Source: Sipunculus nudus
Lineage: Eukaryota; Annelida; Sipuncula; Golfingiida; Sipunculidae
DNA length: 64,000 nt
Direction: 5' to 3'
NCBI GenBank assembly: GCA_026874595.1
Contig: CM049309.1
Coordinates: 52,178,079 to 52,242,078 of the forward strand
The notes under the pieces are model-generated. The model ran no database searches. It was given only the letters and a program-made list of their open reading frames with translations, and was not told the origin of the DNA. The first letter of the stretch is position 1; every line of letters starts with the position of its first letter. Made by a program: the position numbers and the translations under genes. Shown here in pieces: positions 23,373 to 35,594 of this stretch.

Positions 23373-23574
23373 GTCAAAGGTCACGGAAGAATATGTGAAT
23401 TTGACAATCCTTTGGCAGTCTCATATGATGGAGTCTTTGCAGCCATTCATGATGCTGCCACAGCCACAAGAAAATCTGATTACTGGGGATAAAAAGCTAG
23501 CCAGCAGCTCAGTACAAAGGCTGCGGTGATGAGGAGTGGGACCTTACACACTTGTGGGCAGGGCCTTGTTACAG
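23373..23574 (+). pseudogene. Coding-like stretch with one in-frame stop, unrecognised
   Basis: Between an acceptor-like CTTTAG and a donor-like ACAG|GTACGT one frame runs 67 codons with a single TAA at 23490. The first 39 residues include FDNPLAVSYDGVFAAIHDAA; the rest includes QLSTKAAVMRSGTLHTCGQG. The amino-acid texture (Ala, Gly and Asp rich) is more protein-like than neighbouring frames. It could be a terminal exon ending at the TAA, a dead exon, or chance. I do not recognise a family. Confidence 0.2.
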
Positions 23575-24360
23575 GTACGTGATGCTTGATGTCGCAATAC
23601 TGATGGCTGAATAAGCAAATATTGACAGCTCACACATAGTCCTTCCATCACGCAGAAAGGCTAGCTTCTTCAAAAGAATTTTCTTATTATCCACCATGTT
23701 TTCCATAGTTTTTCTCATTATCCACCATGTTTAACTCTAGTATGTGGTAAAATGATCCTAGAAATGTCTATACAATTACAGTGTTACTTGACTTTGCATG
23801 TCAGAACTTCTTGTTGAATTACACCTACCAAAGTAGTATGGTTTACCGGTGTTTGTTCATTTGTTTGCTAACAATTTTGAGACCAGCAACTACATCAAGA
23901 CCAGTAGACACATTGTCTGCTAGCTAGGATTTGTATGTTTTTCAGCATCAAAGACTGACACATGAATTATATTTGTACTATTAGATGGTCAGAATTATTG
24001 AGCATATCTAGTGTATTTGTCATATCTAGTGCATTTTACTTTTCATATGTTATAAAGTATGCAATTCAATTTTGCAAAAAGTGATTTTTCATTTTGAGTC
24101 AAGCACATAGATTTAATTTCCTTACTCTATTACGGTGGACTGACACGCAAGGGGAGCAAGCTGTCCAAATGCAATACATCAAGACATAAATGGAGCTTTG
24201 GCTTACAGTAAAATTAATTACAAAGAAATTATAAAACATGAGAATCTAAATACAGTTTAGCCTTCATATATTAATCAAAGTAAGATAATTTTTGAGAAAT
24301 ACATGTACATGGTTTAGATGAGTAGAATTTGTGTATATTTGTTGTAACAGGGTGACCTAC

Positions 24361-24589
24361 CTTATATCTGACCCAGAAAACAAAAAGTAATTTTGTTGCC
24401 TCATATGACCAGTTTCCAGCACCATGGCACCATATATCTTTCCCTAGCAGGGTGTAAATAACATACGAGTCTGTATGTGTATCTGATATTATTGAATTAA
24501 CCATCAGAGCCACCTGGGGCAGCATGTGAAGTTGCCAGAATCCAGACAGATCAGCCAGATACATAAAGTAGTATTGGTATGTCACCTGC
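24361..24589 (-). CDS. Possible single exon, unrecognised
   Basis: Read on the minus strand, an acceptor-like CATTCAG precedes, and an AAG|GTAGGT donor follows, an uninterrupted reading frame of about 75 codons ending in phase 0. Residues include FWQLHMLPQVALMVNSII and GKDIWCHGAGNWSYEATK. Codons are rich in CTG, CAG and GCT, unlike the AT-rich flanks, which favours real coding. I do not recognise the protein, and no neighbouring exon was found. An open frame of this length also arises by chance. Confidence 0.25.
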
Positions 24590-25678
24590 CTGAATGTCAC
24601 TTATTGTTACCATAAGGTAACACTGATATATATTTATTCCGCTAAAACAGGTTTTTTTTGTTATCTATCATGAAATACTGCAAAACACTTCAAATTTGAA
24701 GCAAAAATTGGGCATTATTTGATACATTGTAATCTGTTGATTATTTCAGTGCAGTGTTTTTATCCATAGTTATAATTATTTGTAATATTATTTGCAGTCA
24801 GTTCACTACCAAACACAGCAGTGTCAGTCTATGTCAAACTAAATTAGCACATGAATGTGTTTAACATTAATCAAACACTTGCATTTAAATTTTGTTTTAC
24901 AAAGTTTTGCCAGTTTACTTAGTAGAAATATTCAACAAATGATTAATTATCAATTGGTGCCACTGTCTGCTTCAAATTTGAGGTTAAATGGGTATATCAC
25001 CGTGTTTAATCACAGGTACCCAGCGGAGCTTATATTTTAGAGGCAGATTTATTTCTGCAGGCAAAACCAACATGGTTAATGCTTTTGACTTTTTTTACAA
25101 AGAGATTAAGAAAATTATTCCATTAAAGCATTTAAAGTTAATGATACCTGTATGGAATGATGGAATACAATTTTTTATCTCTTTAAGCACAAAGAACCCT
25201 TTTATAGTTAGAAGCATGAAATTTTGTGAATAATATTGCAGCATCATTAGTATAGTCCTATATATAGTCAAATGTGTGCCCATCAACAATACTGCCAGAT
25301 ATAATATGTCATGTGGATTGTATTTTGCATACACATGAGTAAATGGTCATGGCAAAAATTAAGCTACCAACAGTAGTTTGAAATAATTAAGACTTAAATG
25401 GGTGTATATGAGTGTGTGATTACTGAAATGGCAGTTAATGACTTTGTTATAGATGAACAACTGTAAATTGATTCAGAAATCTTCCTCTCCCTGTTTCCTG
25501 AGTTATAAATAATTCTTTGATGTTACACATAATGGTTGTTAAACATTTATTATTACTCTCAACAAGGAGTGGTTGCATAATGTACTGAAGTACAATTATT
25601 TAATAAATTGATATAATTAAATTGACCTGTTCACTTTAAAACTTATTATTTTCCTGAAATGGAAAGGCCTTATTAATC

Positions 25679-25710
25679 TCTTTCTTTCTCTCTCTCTCTC
25701 TTTCTCGCTT
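25679..25710. repeat. (CT)n-rich microsatellite
   Basis: TCTCTTTCTTTCTCTCTCTC-type pyrimidine run. Confidence 0.85.
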
Positions 25711-26800
25711 TCCAACTTGGCTGACAGGGAGTCATTTCAGTCAATGGGATCACTCTTAATTTTATGTTATCTTTCCATTATGCTGTTCATCTGGTCATGT
25801 GGTTATAGGGCAATGGGAGACATGGGGATATAAAACTTCACATGTATGCAGACGAATCCTAATTGGTCTTCTGTGAAAACAAAAAGTTGGTCACTGTAAC
25901 CTATATTCTGTGAGCAATGGTGCAGCAACATGTATCAATGAGTTGTCAGTAAAAACCAATCACAAATGCTTAGATTCCTCAGTAAAGGCTTAATTTATTT
26001 GTCATCAGATTTGAATGCTCTTTTATCATGAATAACTTGAACTGCTGCAGAAGACTGCATGCATGGTGGTGCCACTTGCAGTCTTTCCATTTTTCTGTGT
26101 TTTGGCACCAAAACTTGTGTTTTGGGAACTTTGAAGGAGAGACACCTATCAGTAAATGTACTTATTTAAAGGCTAGATTCCTCAGCAATATCTGGATGGA
26201 TTTTTCACAAAAATTGGTTGAATAGTTAATCATTGGAGACATAAACTCCCACAGAAGAGTGGTAGCAATATCTGCAATTTTTATATTTTAACATTTTTTT
26301 ACGTATGTTTACATGTTTTGACAGCAGAATGTGTGTCCAGACTATAATTATATCTAAAGTATTTCAGGATGTTCAGATAGAATATGCTGACAGATACTTT
26401 ATGAAGACTTAGAAGTTGCTCATGGTCAGAAATAAACATTCCACCATATTTAACACAGGTTACATCACCTTAGAAGTTAAAACTCATGCCATTTAACACA
26501 TACTAAAAGGCAAATTTGATAGGAATGGTTCTGCTTATTGTCTTGGGAGTTAGTACACTAATTGACTTCAGAGAATAATCATATATATTATTTATATAAA
26601 TACCTGAGAAAATTTAAGATTCTCCATGGGCAAAAGGCATTTTACAGAAAAATGTATCACTATATAACTGCAGGATTTTAGTGGACATTCATATCTGATA
26701 GCTGATGTACGCTACCAAGATACCTTGAGTCATTGAGTCACACTGGCATGAACTATGAAATCTCTGCTGCCAATCAAATCCAACAAACCAAATGTTAATA

Positions 26801-26977
26801 CAGTAAAACCTTAGAATTACCACCACCATCAGAACCTCAATAAAGTGACTGCATTTGCGAGGTGGTCGTCTAAGCGAGGTCTTTATTAGGAGCAAAAAAA
26901 GAATTGGAACCCTGGAAAGTGGTCATTGTTTTGAGGTGGTCACTAAACCATGGTGGTCGTCAAGCGAGGCTTTACTG
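26801..26977 (+). mobile_element. J1: Tc1/mariner-type MITE, 177 bp
   Basis: Flanked by TA on both sides. Ends CAGTAAAACCT and AGGCTTTACTG are near-perfect inverted repeats. The interior is GAGGTGGTCGTC-like text in both halves. TA duplication plus CAGT ends fits the Tc1/mariner superfamily. No transposase frame. Confidence 0.75.
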
Positions 26978-26979
26978 TA

Positions 26980-27981
26980 TTACACTATTCAGTATTTACA
27001 TGCTGTCTGCACAGGAATACATGCACCATAAACAGGATGGGTTTACAAGGCTTTATTTGATTGGTCAGAATCTCCATGCCCTTCTGCATATTAGCAATTG
27101 ATGTGCTTCAGGAGCCATATAAAGCAAGTGTATGCGAGTGTATTTTTTATTGAACATCTCAGACTCTGTAATCTTCTGTGATGGAAACATGTTGTATTGA
27201 TGCTATTGGGGAGCAATAGCCGAAGTTCATTTGAGAGTCGGAATTCCATGGTTGCTATAGCTCCTGTGACCATAGGAGCCTAATTCAGTTTTATTATGGC
27301 ACTAGTGTCTCTGTCAGCAGTATTGAATTTTAATCATTTGCTTCAGAATGTTGATCTAGATGGGTCGTGCAAGTTGTGTGTAGTCAGATCACATGAGCCT
27401 TGCTAGTCCAGTGGATAACAAAGATGTTTTTGTACAAATACTCTTGGCTACTAATTGACAGATACAAATGGTGTTGATGTTTTTTTTATTGCCTCTGCTT
27501 ATTAAGTTATACATGACAAAATATACAGATGTGTGGAATATTTTATCCCTGTTAAAAGAAACATTTTGGTGGTGTATTCTTTCATATCTGCGGAGGCTAA
27601 TATAATACAGAATGTTATAGGAAGTAGACGTGCCCCTTAAGATTTACATGGACTTAGTGTTATAAAATCCTCTCAGATAAAATATATTACACAGTCATTT
27701 TAATACTTGGTGACATTTGTCATATATTATACTTTTTTCCTTTATTTTTATAGCTATTCCTGGAGACGATTGCAATACATGCTCTAATATTGTAATGAAG
27801 TTGATGTATGGCTTGACTCAGTTTTCATTTTTTGTTAAGGTTTGGTCTATTTACTGTAGGTGGCACTGTCTACTGAATGAGGATGAAGAACACAGGATAA
27901 GAATGCTTGTTATTAATTAGGTTACAGGTTAAATTATATGATTGTTGCCATGAAAATTCCAGAAGTTACAACCTGTTGTTA
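26980..27981. other. Unannotated DNA
   Basis: No feature recognised. Confidence 0.4.
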
Positions 27982-28398
27982 AGATATCATTACTGTTTGA
28001 AACCCCTATATCTAAGTTCAGTTCAAAAGTGCTTAAAATTCCTATTTAATTTTCATTCAATAAATTGTTAAATAAAAACTTAAAATTTCAGTTTGAGGAT
28101 AGATAGAACCATGATAGAGGAAAAACAAAAAACCTTTCTGAGAAATTTTCATGTAGTTTAATATTAGTCCATTAAAAGAGGATTATTGTTACTTGGAGCT
28201 TATATGGTACCTTTTAAAAAAATATTTTTTTTAATGTAACAAATTATGTAAAAATGAGTGAAAAATTCAAAAATATGTCTACTGTCAGAAGGATCACTGT
28301 ACCAGGTTTAAAATAATGTATACTTTATGGGGTCTCATATGAATATAAACCACTTTGGATTGATTTTGATATAGGGGTTCCAAACAGTAATGATACCT
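27982..28398 (+). mobile_element. M: MITE with 31-bp terminal inverted repeats
   Basis: The left end AGATATCATTACTGTTTG-AAACCCCTATATC and right end GATATAGGGGTTCC-AAACAGTAATGATACCT pair over 31 bp with two mismatches. The 417-bp body is very AT-rich and non-coding. An older copy lies at 17625-18010. The target duplication is ambiguous (flanks TTA and AAA). Confidence 0.8.
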
Positions 28399-29084
28399 AA
28401 AGGAATCAGAGTTGATTTCTGAGGTTGTTGCAAGGTTTCACCATTATGCCTTCATTAAGACCAACATTAGAAGGACTTTAGAAAAGGGGGCTGGTGGGGG
28501 GGGGGGGGGGGGGGAGCAACACCCTGGTCCAGGTGAGCATATGTGTCAGGAATGGCAGTTGACTTTATACAAAACTGTCCTGCCTGCAAATATAGTGAAA
28601 TAAATAGTGATTAAAATGCAGTCACTCTCTTTGGTACCTGTAATAAGCATGATTTTTTTCTCTATTTCATATCCCTAGGTTGAAAAGGGGGACATGTGGC
28701 CCCTGCTCCCCCTCCTGAAATTGTTCCTTCTATTAATATGTATGAGTATTTCAGTCTCTTCAAAATGATCTACCAAGGTCTAGTTGGCAATTCATTCATG
28801 GAATTTAGATGCATTTCTTTGAAAAATAACTGTTTTCTACTGCTTGTTCCAAAGAAACATGAATGGCTTTCTTTTACAAACTTTTCTATGGCCGTGAAAA
28901 AATGACATTTTTGGCATTATGTATTGGACTGGTAGGGCTACTTACAGACCTTTCCATAGCCATGAATACATGATGATTCAGGCATTATGTATTGGACTGG
29001 TAGGGCTCTTCAACTGTGACACAAGTCATAAGGGGGAACTCCACTGCAAGGGTCATCCATCCTGTTGAATCAGTATCATTGTGA
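28399..29084. other. Unannotated DNA with a 19-G run
   Basis: 28496-28514 is uninterrupted G. The rest shows no gene. A short duplicated phrase (GGCATTATGTATTGGACTGG) occurs at 28914 and 28981. Confidence 0.5.
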
Positions 29085-29300
29085 ACAGCTGGTAATCTTA
29101 AGAATAAGCAATGATTTATGAGTTAACACAAAAGAATATACAGGAACCCACAGACAAAAGTGTATATCCAGCTTGAGACTATGGTAACTAGTCATTTTCT
29201 GTGCAAGTTACATGTTGGTTATTGTCCAGTAACCTGGATGAGGCATGCATAAATATTCATGCCATCAGAAATTCAACAAACATGCAGGGGGATTTACCAA
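29085..29300 (+). repeat. Q: dispersed repeat, copy 1
   Basis: TAGTCATTTTCTGTG, CAGTAACCTG, ATTCATGC and CAGAAATT.AACAA..A.GCAGGGGGA.TTTACCAAT occur in the same order at 40035-40235. Confidence 0.6.
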
Positions 29301-30849
29301 TTTTCTGTATTATGACAGTAGATGTTGGTAGAAATTACACAACTACATTACTTATAAGCATGGCACTATGACAGGTCGATACTGGAAGACTCTCTACTGG
29401 TGAGCTAAAGGAGTGAAATTGTTTTATCACCATTCCACCACTGGTTGTTAACATATTGTTTCAGTTGAGCTGACTTTCTGTCATACATCATCTATGATTT
29501 CATCCTGACATATCATTTATTATCTGGAATATTTTCTTTACATGCATTATTACCTTTAAGATACAGCACTTGGCCAGATGCGTATCTTGCCATATTTTGT
29601 CAGAATCAGATTTTTTTTGAAATTGTATTAATTAAAAATACTCTTTTAGGTCACTATACTCAAAATAATGATAATGAAGTGGACATGACATGATGATATG
29701 ACAGAATATTATCATGAGTGCAACATGGAGTCACTGTAAATTTCTGTCATAAACATGAGCCTGAAGGTTTCATTAGCACAATGGTTTCCTTAATTAGCCT
29801 TCACTCAGTACAGTTGGCCACCCACTGATCAGAGAACCACCATTATGGACAGCTAAATGTGGCCTCATGCAATCCCAGTGTGACCTGTATCACAATTTGC
29901 TGCCGGGAACCGGTTGTCATCGATGGGTCATGCTCCGAGATTCTGCAGCCTAGTGATGTTCATGACTCACACTGATAATGTTCCGTGGAACATGGGTGAC
30001 TGATACGTCCCACATCCAGGCATATAATTATAAAAAAATAGGGCTGGTTATTGGCAGAAATTTTGTTTTTGATTTTCAGTCCCAGTTCGAAGATGCAGTT
30101 ATCAATGAAATTTTAATGTTTGAATGATCAGAGAATGTAAAAATATTTCTAATAATCAAGGCTTTTACCTAATAGGTGTGAGTTTTTACTGTCTTAAACA
30201 TGTTGATAGACCCTTGTGTCTTTTTGCTATAATTTGTATTACTGCACATTTATATGTGGTGCCACACCTATTTGTGTCACCAGACAAAATCTGTATGGTT
30301 TTAGCACTGCTGCTGCTGTTACAGAAAAATCTTATGTGCAAGATAACTAAAAAAAATATATCACCAATCTTTATCGAACATTACATGTGCATAGATATTG
30401 TGTACATGTACCTGTATAAAATTAAACATTCTGAGACTAAAAAATCACATTTATATTTATGCAATAATTGAGAAAATTGCTTAGTATAACATTAAAAGTG
30501 AAAGTATAAAACAGCATCAACACATTTCATTATTTTTAACATATATTCATAATTTAGTTGTGCAGTTTCATGGCCATATTCTTCAATGCTAATTATAAAG
30601 AGATCCAGAGATGTAAAATTATATCCATGCAAGTTAAAAAATTTGGTAAGGTAAATAATAATGATAATAGTAACAGGAAAATGAATATGTAATCCTATAG
30701 TGATAATTCAACCAAATTATTTTTTGAACAACAAAAAATAAAAAAGCTTGGAACATTTGATAAATTGTTATATCATCTCTAATAATTCAAAATTTAAACA
30801 ATATAAGTAATAATATTATTAAATCTCCATGAATAAGGTTTTCTGAGAT
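29301..30849. other. Unannotated DNA with an enhancer-like block
   Basis: The block at 29750-30010 is listed separately. 30015-30849 is very AT-rich; the 115-codon open frame near 30124 has no protein-like texture. Confidence 0.4.
29750..30010. promoter_or_regulatory. Candidate enhancer-like block with Grainyhead-type site
   Basis: A compact, repeat-free, GC-balanced block with a SOX-like CACAATGG (about 29777), a homeodomain-like TTAATTAG, a perfect Grainyhead-type palindrome AACCGGTT (about 29909) and TTCCGTGGAA (about 29980). Texture suggests a conserved non-coding element; no alignment was possible. Confidence 0.25.
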
Positions 30850-31180
30850 TACTTAAAGCTATTAATCCAAAATTAATTTTTATTATATCTTTAAAGAGAA
30901 GCCACTGCTGAATATCAGATATTATGGGGGCCAGTTTATTCCAAAGCCTAGTGGCACCATGCAGCTCTTGTTTAACCTATCAGAGTCCTTACTGTATTAG
31001 GAACATCTAAAAGTAGTCCTTGGCCATATGACCTTAGCTGCCTTATTTGAACATAAAAGCATAATTTTTCCAATATAAATAGGTCATATAGACCATTTAC
31101 AGCTTTGTATGTCAGTAACAATAATATAACCACTTCTTCATCTGACTTTCCATAAAAGTCTCACAAATGAGTCAGTGCCA
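30850..31180 (-). pseudogene. CR1/Rex1-like LINE ORF2 C-terminal remnant
   Basis: On the minus strand from about 31121 the frame gives LLLTYKAVNGLYDLFI, then RQLRSYGQGLLLDVPNTVRT, then an in-frame stop; after a frameshift it continues RLWNKLAPIISDIQQW and ends at a TAA at about 30850. This order (LTYKA.NGL, LRS..Q, P..R, RLWN.LP..I) is the C-terminal signature of CR1/Rex1-type non-LTR retrotransposon ORF2. Broken by stops and frameshifts, hence dead. Reverse transcriptase and endonuclease domains are absent. Confidence 0.8.
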
Positions 31181-32386
31181 TTAATTCCAAATGTCCTTGT
31201 TGCAATAATGAAGCTGGGTAATAGTTTGCCTTTAGGTTCATCACAATCACATATTACACAAAATTAAGTTTTGGTTTCCATTAGGATCTGGATTAACCTA
31301 AGATAAACATCAGTATTGGCTCTGATTGAGTGAAGGCCATGATCCAGACATAAGGTCAGTGACCAAAATTAATCAGAGGGGTCGGGGGGGGGGGGGGGGG
31401 GGAGTCCAGGGAGTCTAGACCACCTTTCTCAGCAGCTGCTACCTTTTTGTAAAGGTTTCAGACCAGTTTTCACAGCCTGGATCCCCCCCCTTTTTTCAGA
31501 TCTGGGGAACTTTTTTAGGTTTAGTCATTAGTCCTTTTGGGGTGGACCCCTCCTTTTCCTTAATCCTTGATCTGCCTTTGTTAATACATTGTTTCTATGA
31601 ACTCTACTTAGCTAATTACCTACATTGTTAATCAGGTGCAGTTAGGTATATCAGTGTCAGTGGTGAAGATAAATTGTTATAATAAAGACAGTGATTAAAT
31701 AACTAAATTTAACTTTATACATTTTTTATTTAGTTAAACAGGTGCAGCAGCATAAAAACTTAAAAGATGACAGGTTGGTAGAATTAATTCAAAATAGCGA
31801 AGTCCCAAACTCTACAGGGGATAGTACCTTGAGCAATCTAAAATTTATTGATCAAATAGTGCAATCTAGTGTCAAAATGTATTGTGTTGTGACAAATTGC
31901 ACAAAAAAGTGACCTCATCTTAATTATTGACATCCAGTTATTTTCAAATTTTAATTGGTACTGAAATATATGTTACTCGACATATAAAGTGTATAAGTAG
32001 GGGCGGGTCCAATATTTTGAAAAAAGGAAAGGGGGAGGGCAGGTTCAACTGAGGATGGCTAATGGAAAAACACAAAAAAGGTCCTCAGGTCAAGAAAAAA
32101 AGGGGGGAGGGGTGTAGGCCACAAAAATTGGTTTGAAACCCTTATATAAAGGAGCCTCTTGGAGCCCCTCTGGATGACTGCTGGGGTATGTATATGTATA
32201 TGTATATGTTTTATTACTTGTAAATATCATAGAAAACTTATACACATTCCAGGAAAATCTATTTTTACAAATAATGTTTGTATGGTCACAAGAGAACACT
32301 ATAGCTCTAATGTGAGCTTATTTTACTGAAAAGTTTTGTCAAAAGCTAGCAAAGGTAAAAATATGTGGGTCTGATGTCCCTTGCTT
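31181..32386. other. Unannotated DNA with G/C tracts and O-like text
   Basis: Includes a 19-G run (31384-31402), a C run at about 31485, O-like phrases at 31995-32165 (GGTTTGAAACCC, GGAGCCTCTTGG) and a (TATATG)n tract at about 32187-32210. No gene. Confidence 0.5.
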
Positions 32387-32850
32387 AAAGGGGCCTATTC
32401 TGACATCTGACATCTGTTAACTGATGATAATGTTGTAAACTTTCATAAAAAAATAAACCAAAAAAGCAGATCCCATGTTACACAGTTTGTTTATTTTGTT
32501 TATATCCAGGTATTTATAACATGAGAGGCCCATCTAAATAATCAAAACACATTCATCAGAGACATCTTGTGGAACATCAGAGGAACCAGAGTTTTGCATA
32601 TGTCATTTTACAAATAATGACCATTCAGCTTCAGCACCTATGAACCCAACCACCTTACAGTAACATGGTTTGTCTGTTTGTCAACATGGACACATATCCT
32701 GTGTTTACTAACAGCATGTAGATAAAAAAAAGGTCATACTTCTGTCATAGAGGCATTTAAAGAACCTTTCTTAGCATGCAGGAATTAGTTACAATTCATT
32801 AATAGTCACACAGAGTAAGCCAGAAATCATATCAATTCTACAGATAGAGC
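32387..32850 (+). mobile_element. K-family TIR element
   Basis: Starts TTAAAGGGGCCTATTCTG and continues CCCATGTTACACAG, TTTGTTTATTTTG, TTGTCAACATGG, GTGTTTACTAACAGCATGTAGAT and CCAGAAATCATAT. The other K copies have the same order. The right TTAAAGG end is missing here; the copy ending at 38002 shows it. Non-coding. Confidence 0.6.
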
Positions 32851-35540
32851 AGATTATTAGCTGGTTTCAAGAATGGAATGCAAAAGAGAGCATTCTGGTA
32901 CTTATGTGGAAAATGAGCAATTAAGGATTGCCTTAGGAAAAGACTAGAGTAACGATTCTTATCTAAAATAAGAAACAATGTCCTATTGTAAGCATAACAG
33001 CTAACTATGACCCATCTTTCTTTATAACAGATTAACCCATTGTTCCCCAAACCTTACAGTAGGTTGCTGTATAGGTTAAGGAGGGGATAGGGATGTTGAA
33101 CACCTGTCCACTAGCAAGCGGAGGGCCAGGATATAGGCTAATGTCTAGCTACAACAAGACTCTGCCACATGGCATTGGCAAGTCGTGCACTTGTAGTAAC
33201 TTTGCTCCAATTTGCCTCGGATAAAGTAAACAATGTCTAGCCTCAGCTTTTAGATTCACCAAAGGAGATAAGCTTGCATCATATGGGTTTTAGTTAAGGT
33301 TAACTAGTTAATCTTAAGGTTTATCTGAAGCACTGGCAGTATAGCATGTTTTGGCTCAACTGAATAATATTATTAATTCCAGATTTAAACAAATTGGTCT
33401 TTAGGTAATTTTGGTGATATAAAACTAAATTTCTGTGTTGTTTAATTTTATATGTAAGAAAAATCCAAACAAGATGCTGCTATTAAAGTATTTGATAAAA
33501 TGTCTGTAAAACTCCTCAAGTTTGGGCCTCTTTTTGACAACCTTTTCTTAAACAAAACTTTTTACCTGTGAAAAGTTGTCTTTTTGTAAGTCCGTAATTA
33601 AGGACAAGGGAATTTGGGTTCTGCAACCTTTTTGTCATAGTTCTAGTCTGAATAACATGTAGTTGATGCCAATCCATTTATAGTCTCAAACCAGCCACAT
33701 TGCACAAGTATTGGATTGGACCCAGAGTGGAAAATACCTGGCCTACACTTTTCCATATATTAAAAATACATATATGTAAATAAAATGTATAAAATCAAAC
33801 ACTAGAGCTAGTTTTATACAATATATATTGCAAACAGCCAATCAGAGCTGGAATAATTACTACAATTGACTCCGAGCTTATTTGTGCCTTGTTGATTGAC
33901 CAATATGTGTATTTAGAAGACCCTGTAAGATTAAATGCTGGTAAGCTAAGGACATGTTGCCAATAGCTAGAAACAGCATTATATTTGTCTTTTTCACTAT
34001 ACATAAAATAAGGTCATTAAACTTAAAATTTTGTGCTGAAAATAATTTAAAAACTAGTGTAACTTGTTAAATATGGCAGAGAACAGAATGTGTGTTTCCA
34101 CATATAGACAAGGAGAAAACACTCACTATGCATGTATCAAAATGTTTGGTGAAAATATGCAAAAAAATATGTAAAATTTGTACGTTAGAAGGTGGTCAAG
34201 GAGATGAGAGCTTCACAGGAAGTCCTTTGGGCATCTTCAAAGTAGACACAATCTCATTTATATGTATGAATGATAATTTAAGAGAATTGCAGGTAAGTAC
34301 ATCTCATGCATTTATCTTTACAAAACCATTTAAATATCCAAGTGTCCCTGTTCCATTTTTATCATGCTTATAAGGAACATCAGTGCTATACTGGCTGCCC
34401 TAGATGTTTTGAAAGCACTGTTTAAACTTCTGAGAAACCATGGGGACCTTGTCTTTTATTCAGTATAATCAAGGGCTGCCAAAGCCAATTATCCATGAAA
34501 TCTTTGAAGACTAAGTTGCCTCACTCCGTTAGGGATCATTATGCACTGTAAGTGCGTCAGGCTTCTGCCCAACTATTGATCCTTCTGTGTTTAAGCATCA
34601 TCGCATCTCCTTTGGTGCAGTATAACAGCATGCCAGATTATCATATTCTTCTTGTGTATATAATACAACCTGTCTAGTCTTTCTTCCTATATGCATTTAT
34701 TAAATCAACAACTGATGTTTCCAAGCTTTCTCTGATGTCATACAAATGGAGTTAGTTTTTTTTCTTCAGGTGACTTTCATGTGGTTTACAGCTACAACCC
34801 AATTAATGTGAACCATGCAACTTAATGGACAGTTCTTTGTAGGCAACTTTATGGATGGTAATCATGCATTCTTAATAAAATGTTATCTAGTGCATCTTGA
34901 AAGTGGATTGATTTTCAATATAAAGCTTCCATGAATGGATATTTAGGACATAATCTCTACCTCAGTGAGCTCAGATTACCAAATTGTTTTATATTTTATT
35001 GTCAAATCCATAGTTGCCACTGCATACAGCCAGATTACTGATTATGCAGGTTATTGCTGTTGAGTAACATGGATGTTTAAATGAATTACCAAATGTCCAT
35101 ACAATGCATGTTCTAAATAAGTTCTAAATATTCTCAGATGTTGGTTCTGTGTCTATAACTTTATCAAACTTATTTGAGCTATAAAGATACATTATTATGG
35201 TATGACAGGTACTCCTTGGCGACTTTTTTCAAAACTTTAAAATAGATAGCTTTGTAATTAAACCCATTTGAAACATGTGAACTCTTGTTTCTTTTCATAA
35301 AGATTATAATGTCTTTTTTGAGCTGTAGCTAGTCTGATAATCTGCGTATTGAATATCAAATACTGAGTTTACAGGGCTGTTTGAGAAAAAATTATCACAT
35401 GCAGGTGCATTGGAACTTACTCTGTGCCATCTAAAGCTCTGTTTTAGTTATTTTATTCATAATTGAACAGTAGGTTTGATTGCTAATGCAGATACCTTGG
35501 AAATGTATGAAATGATGCACTAGCTATGGACATAACAGTA
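32851..35540. other. Unannotated, mostly unique DNA
   Basis: Holds the possible exon at 34189-34292. 34440-34700 is repeat-free and GC-balanced. No repeat ends were recognised. Confidence 0.4.
34189..34292 (+). CDS. Possible single exon with consensus splice donor
   Basis: An acceptor-like TACGTTAG precedes, and a perfect CAG|GTAAGT donor follows, a frame reading GGQGDESFTGSPLGIFKVD then TISFICMNDNLRELQ. Codons GGA GAT GAG AGC TTC ACA GGA are coding-like against AT-rich flanks. The exon would be 104 nt. I do not recognise the family; chance is a fair alternative. Confidence 0.25.
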
Positions 35541-35594
35541 AAGAGGCCCAATCACCTATCTGACCTTTAAAACATAAAGGTAATCCCTTGGAGT

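Larger units (their letters stand above)
23201..26798. other. Largely unique DNA between elements
   Basis: Contains the two coding-like stretches listed separately and a (CT)n tract at about 25679-25710. Otherwise no repeat end or RNA gene was found. Confidence 0.4.

Noticed and set aside
27395-27440. Second tRNA-like box A (TAGTCCAGTGG)
   Set aside because: No box B at the right distance and no cloverleaf.
30124-30471. 115-codon open frame in AT-rich DNA
   Set aside because: Low-complexity composition with no domain, typical of chance frames.
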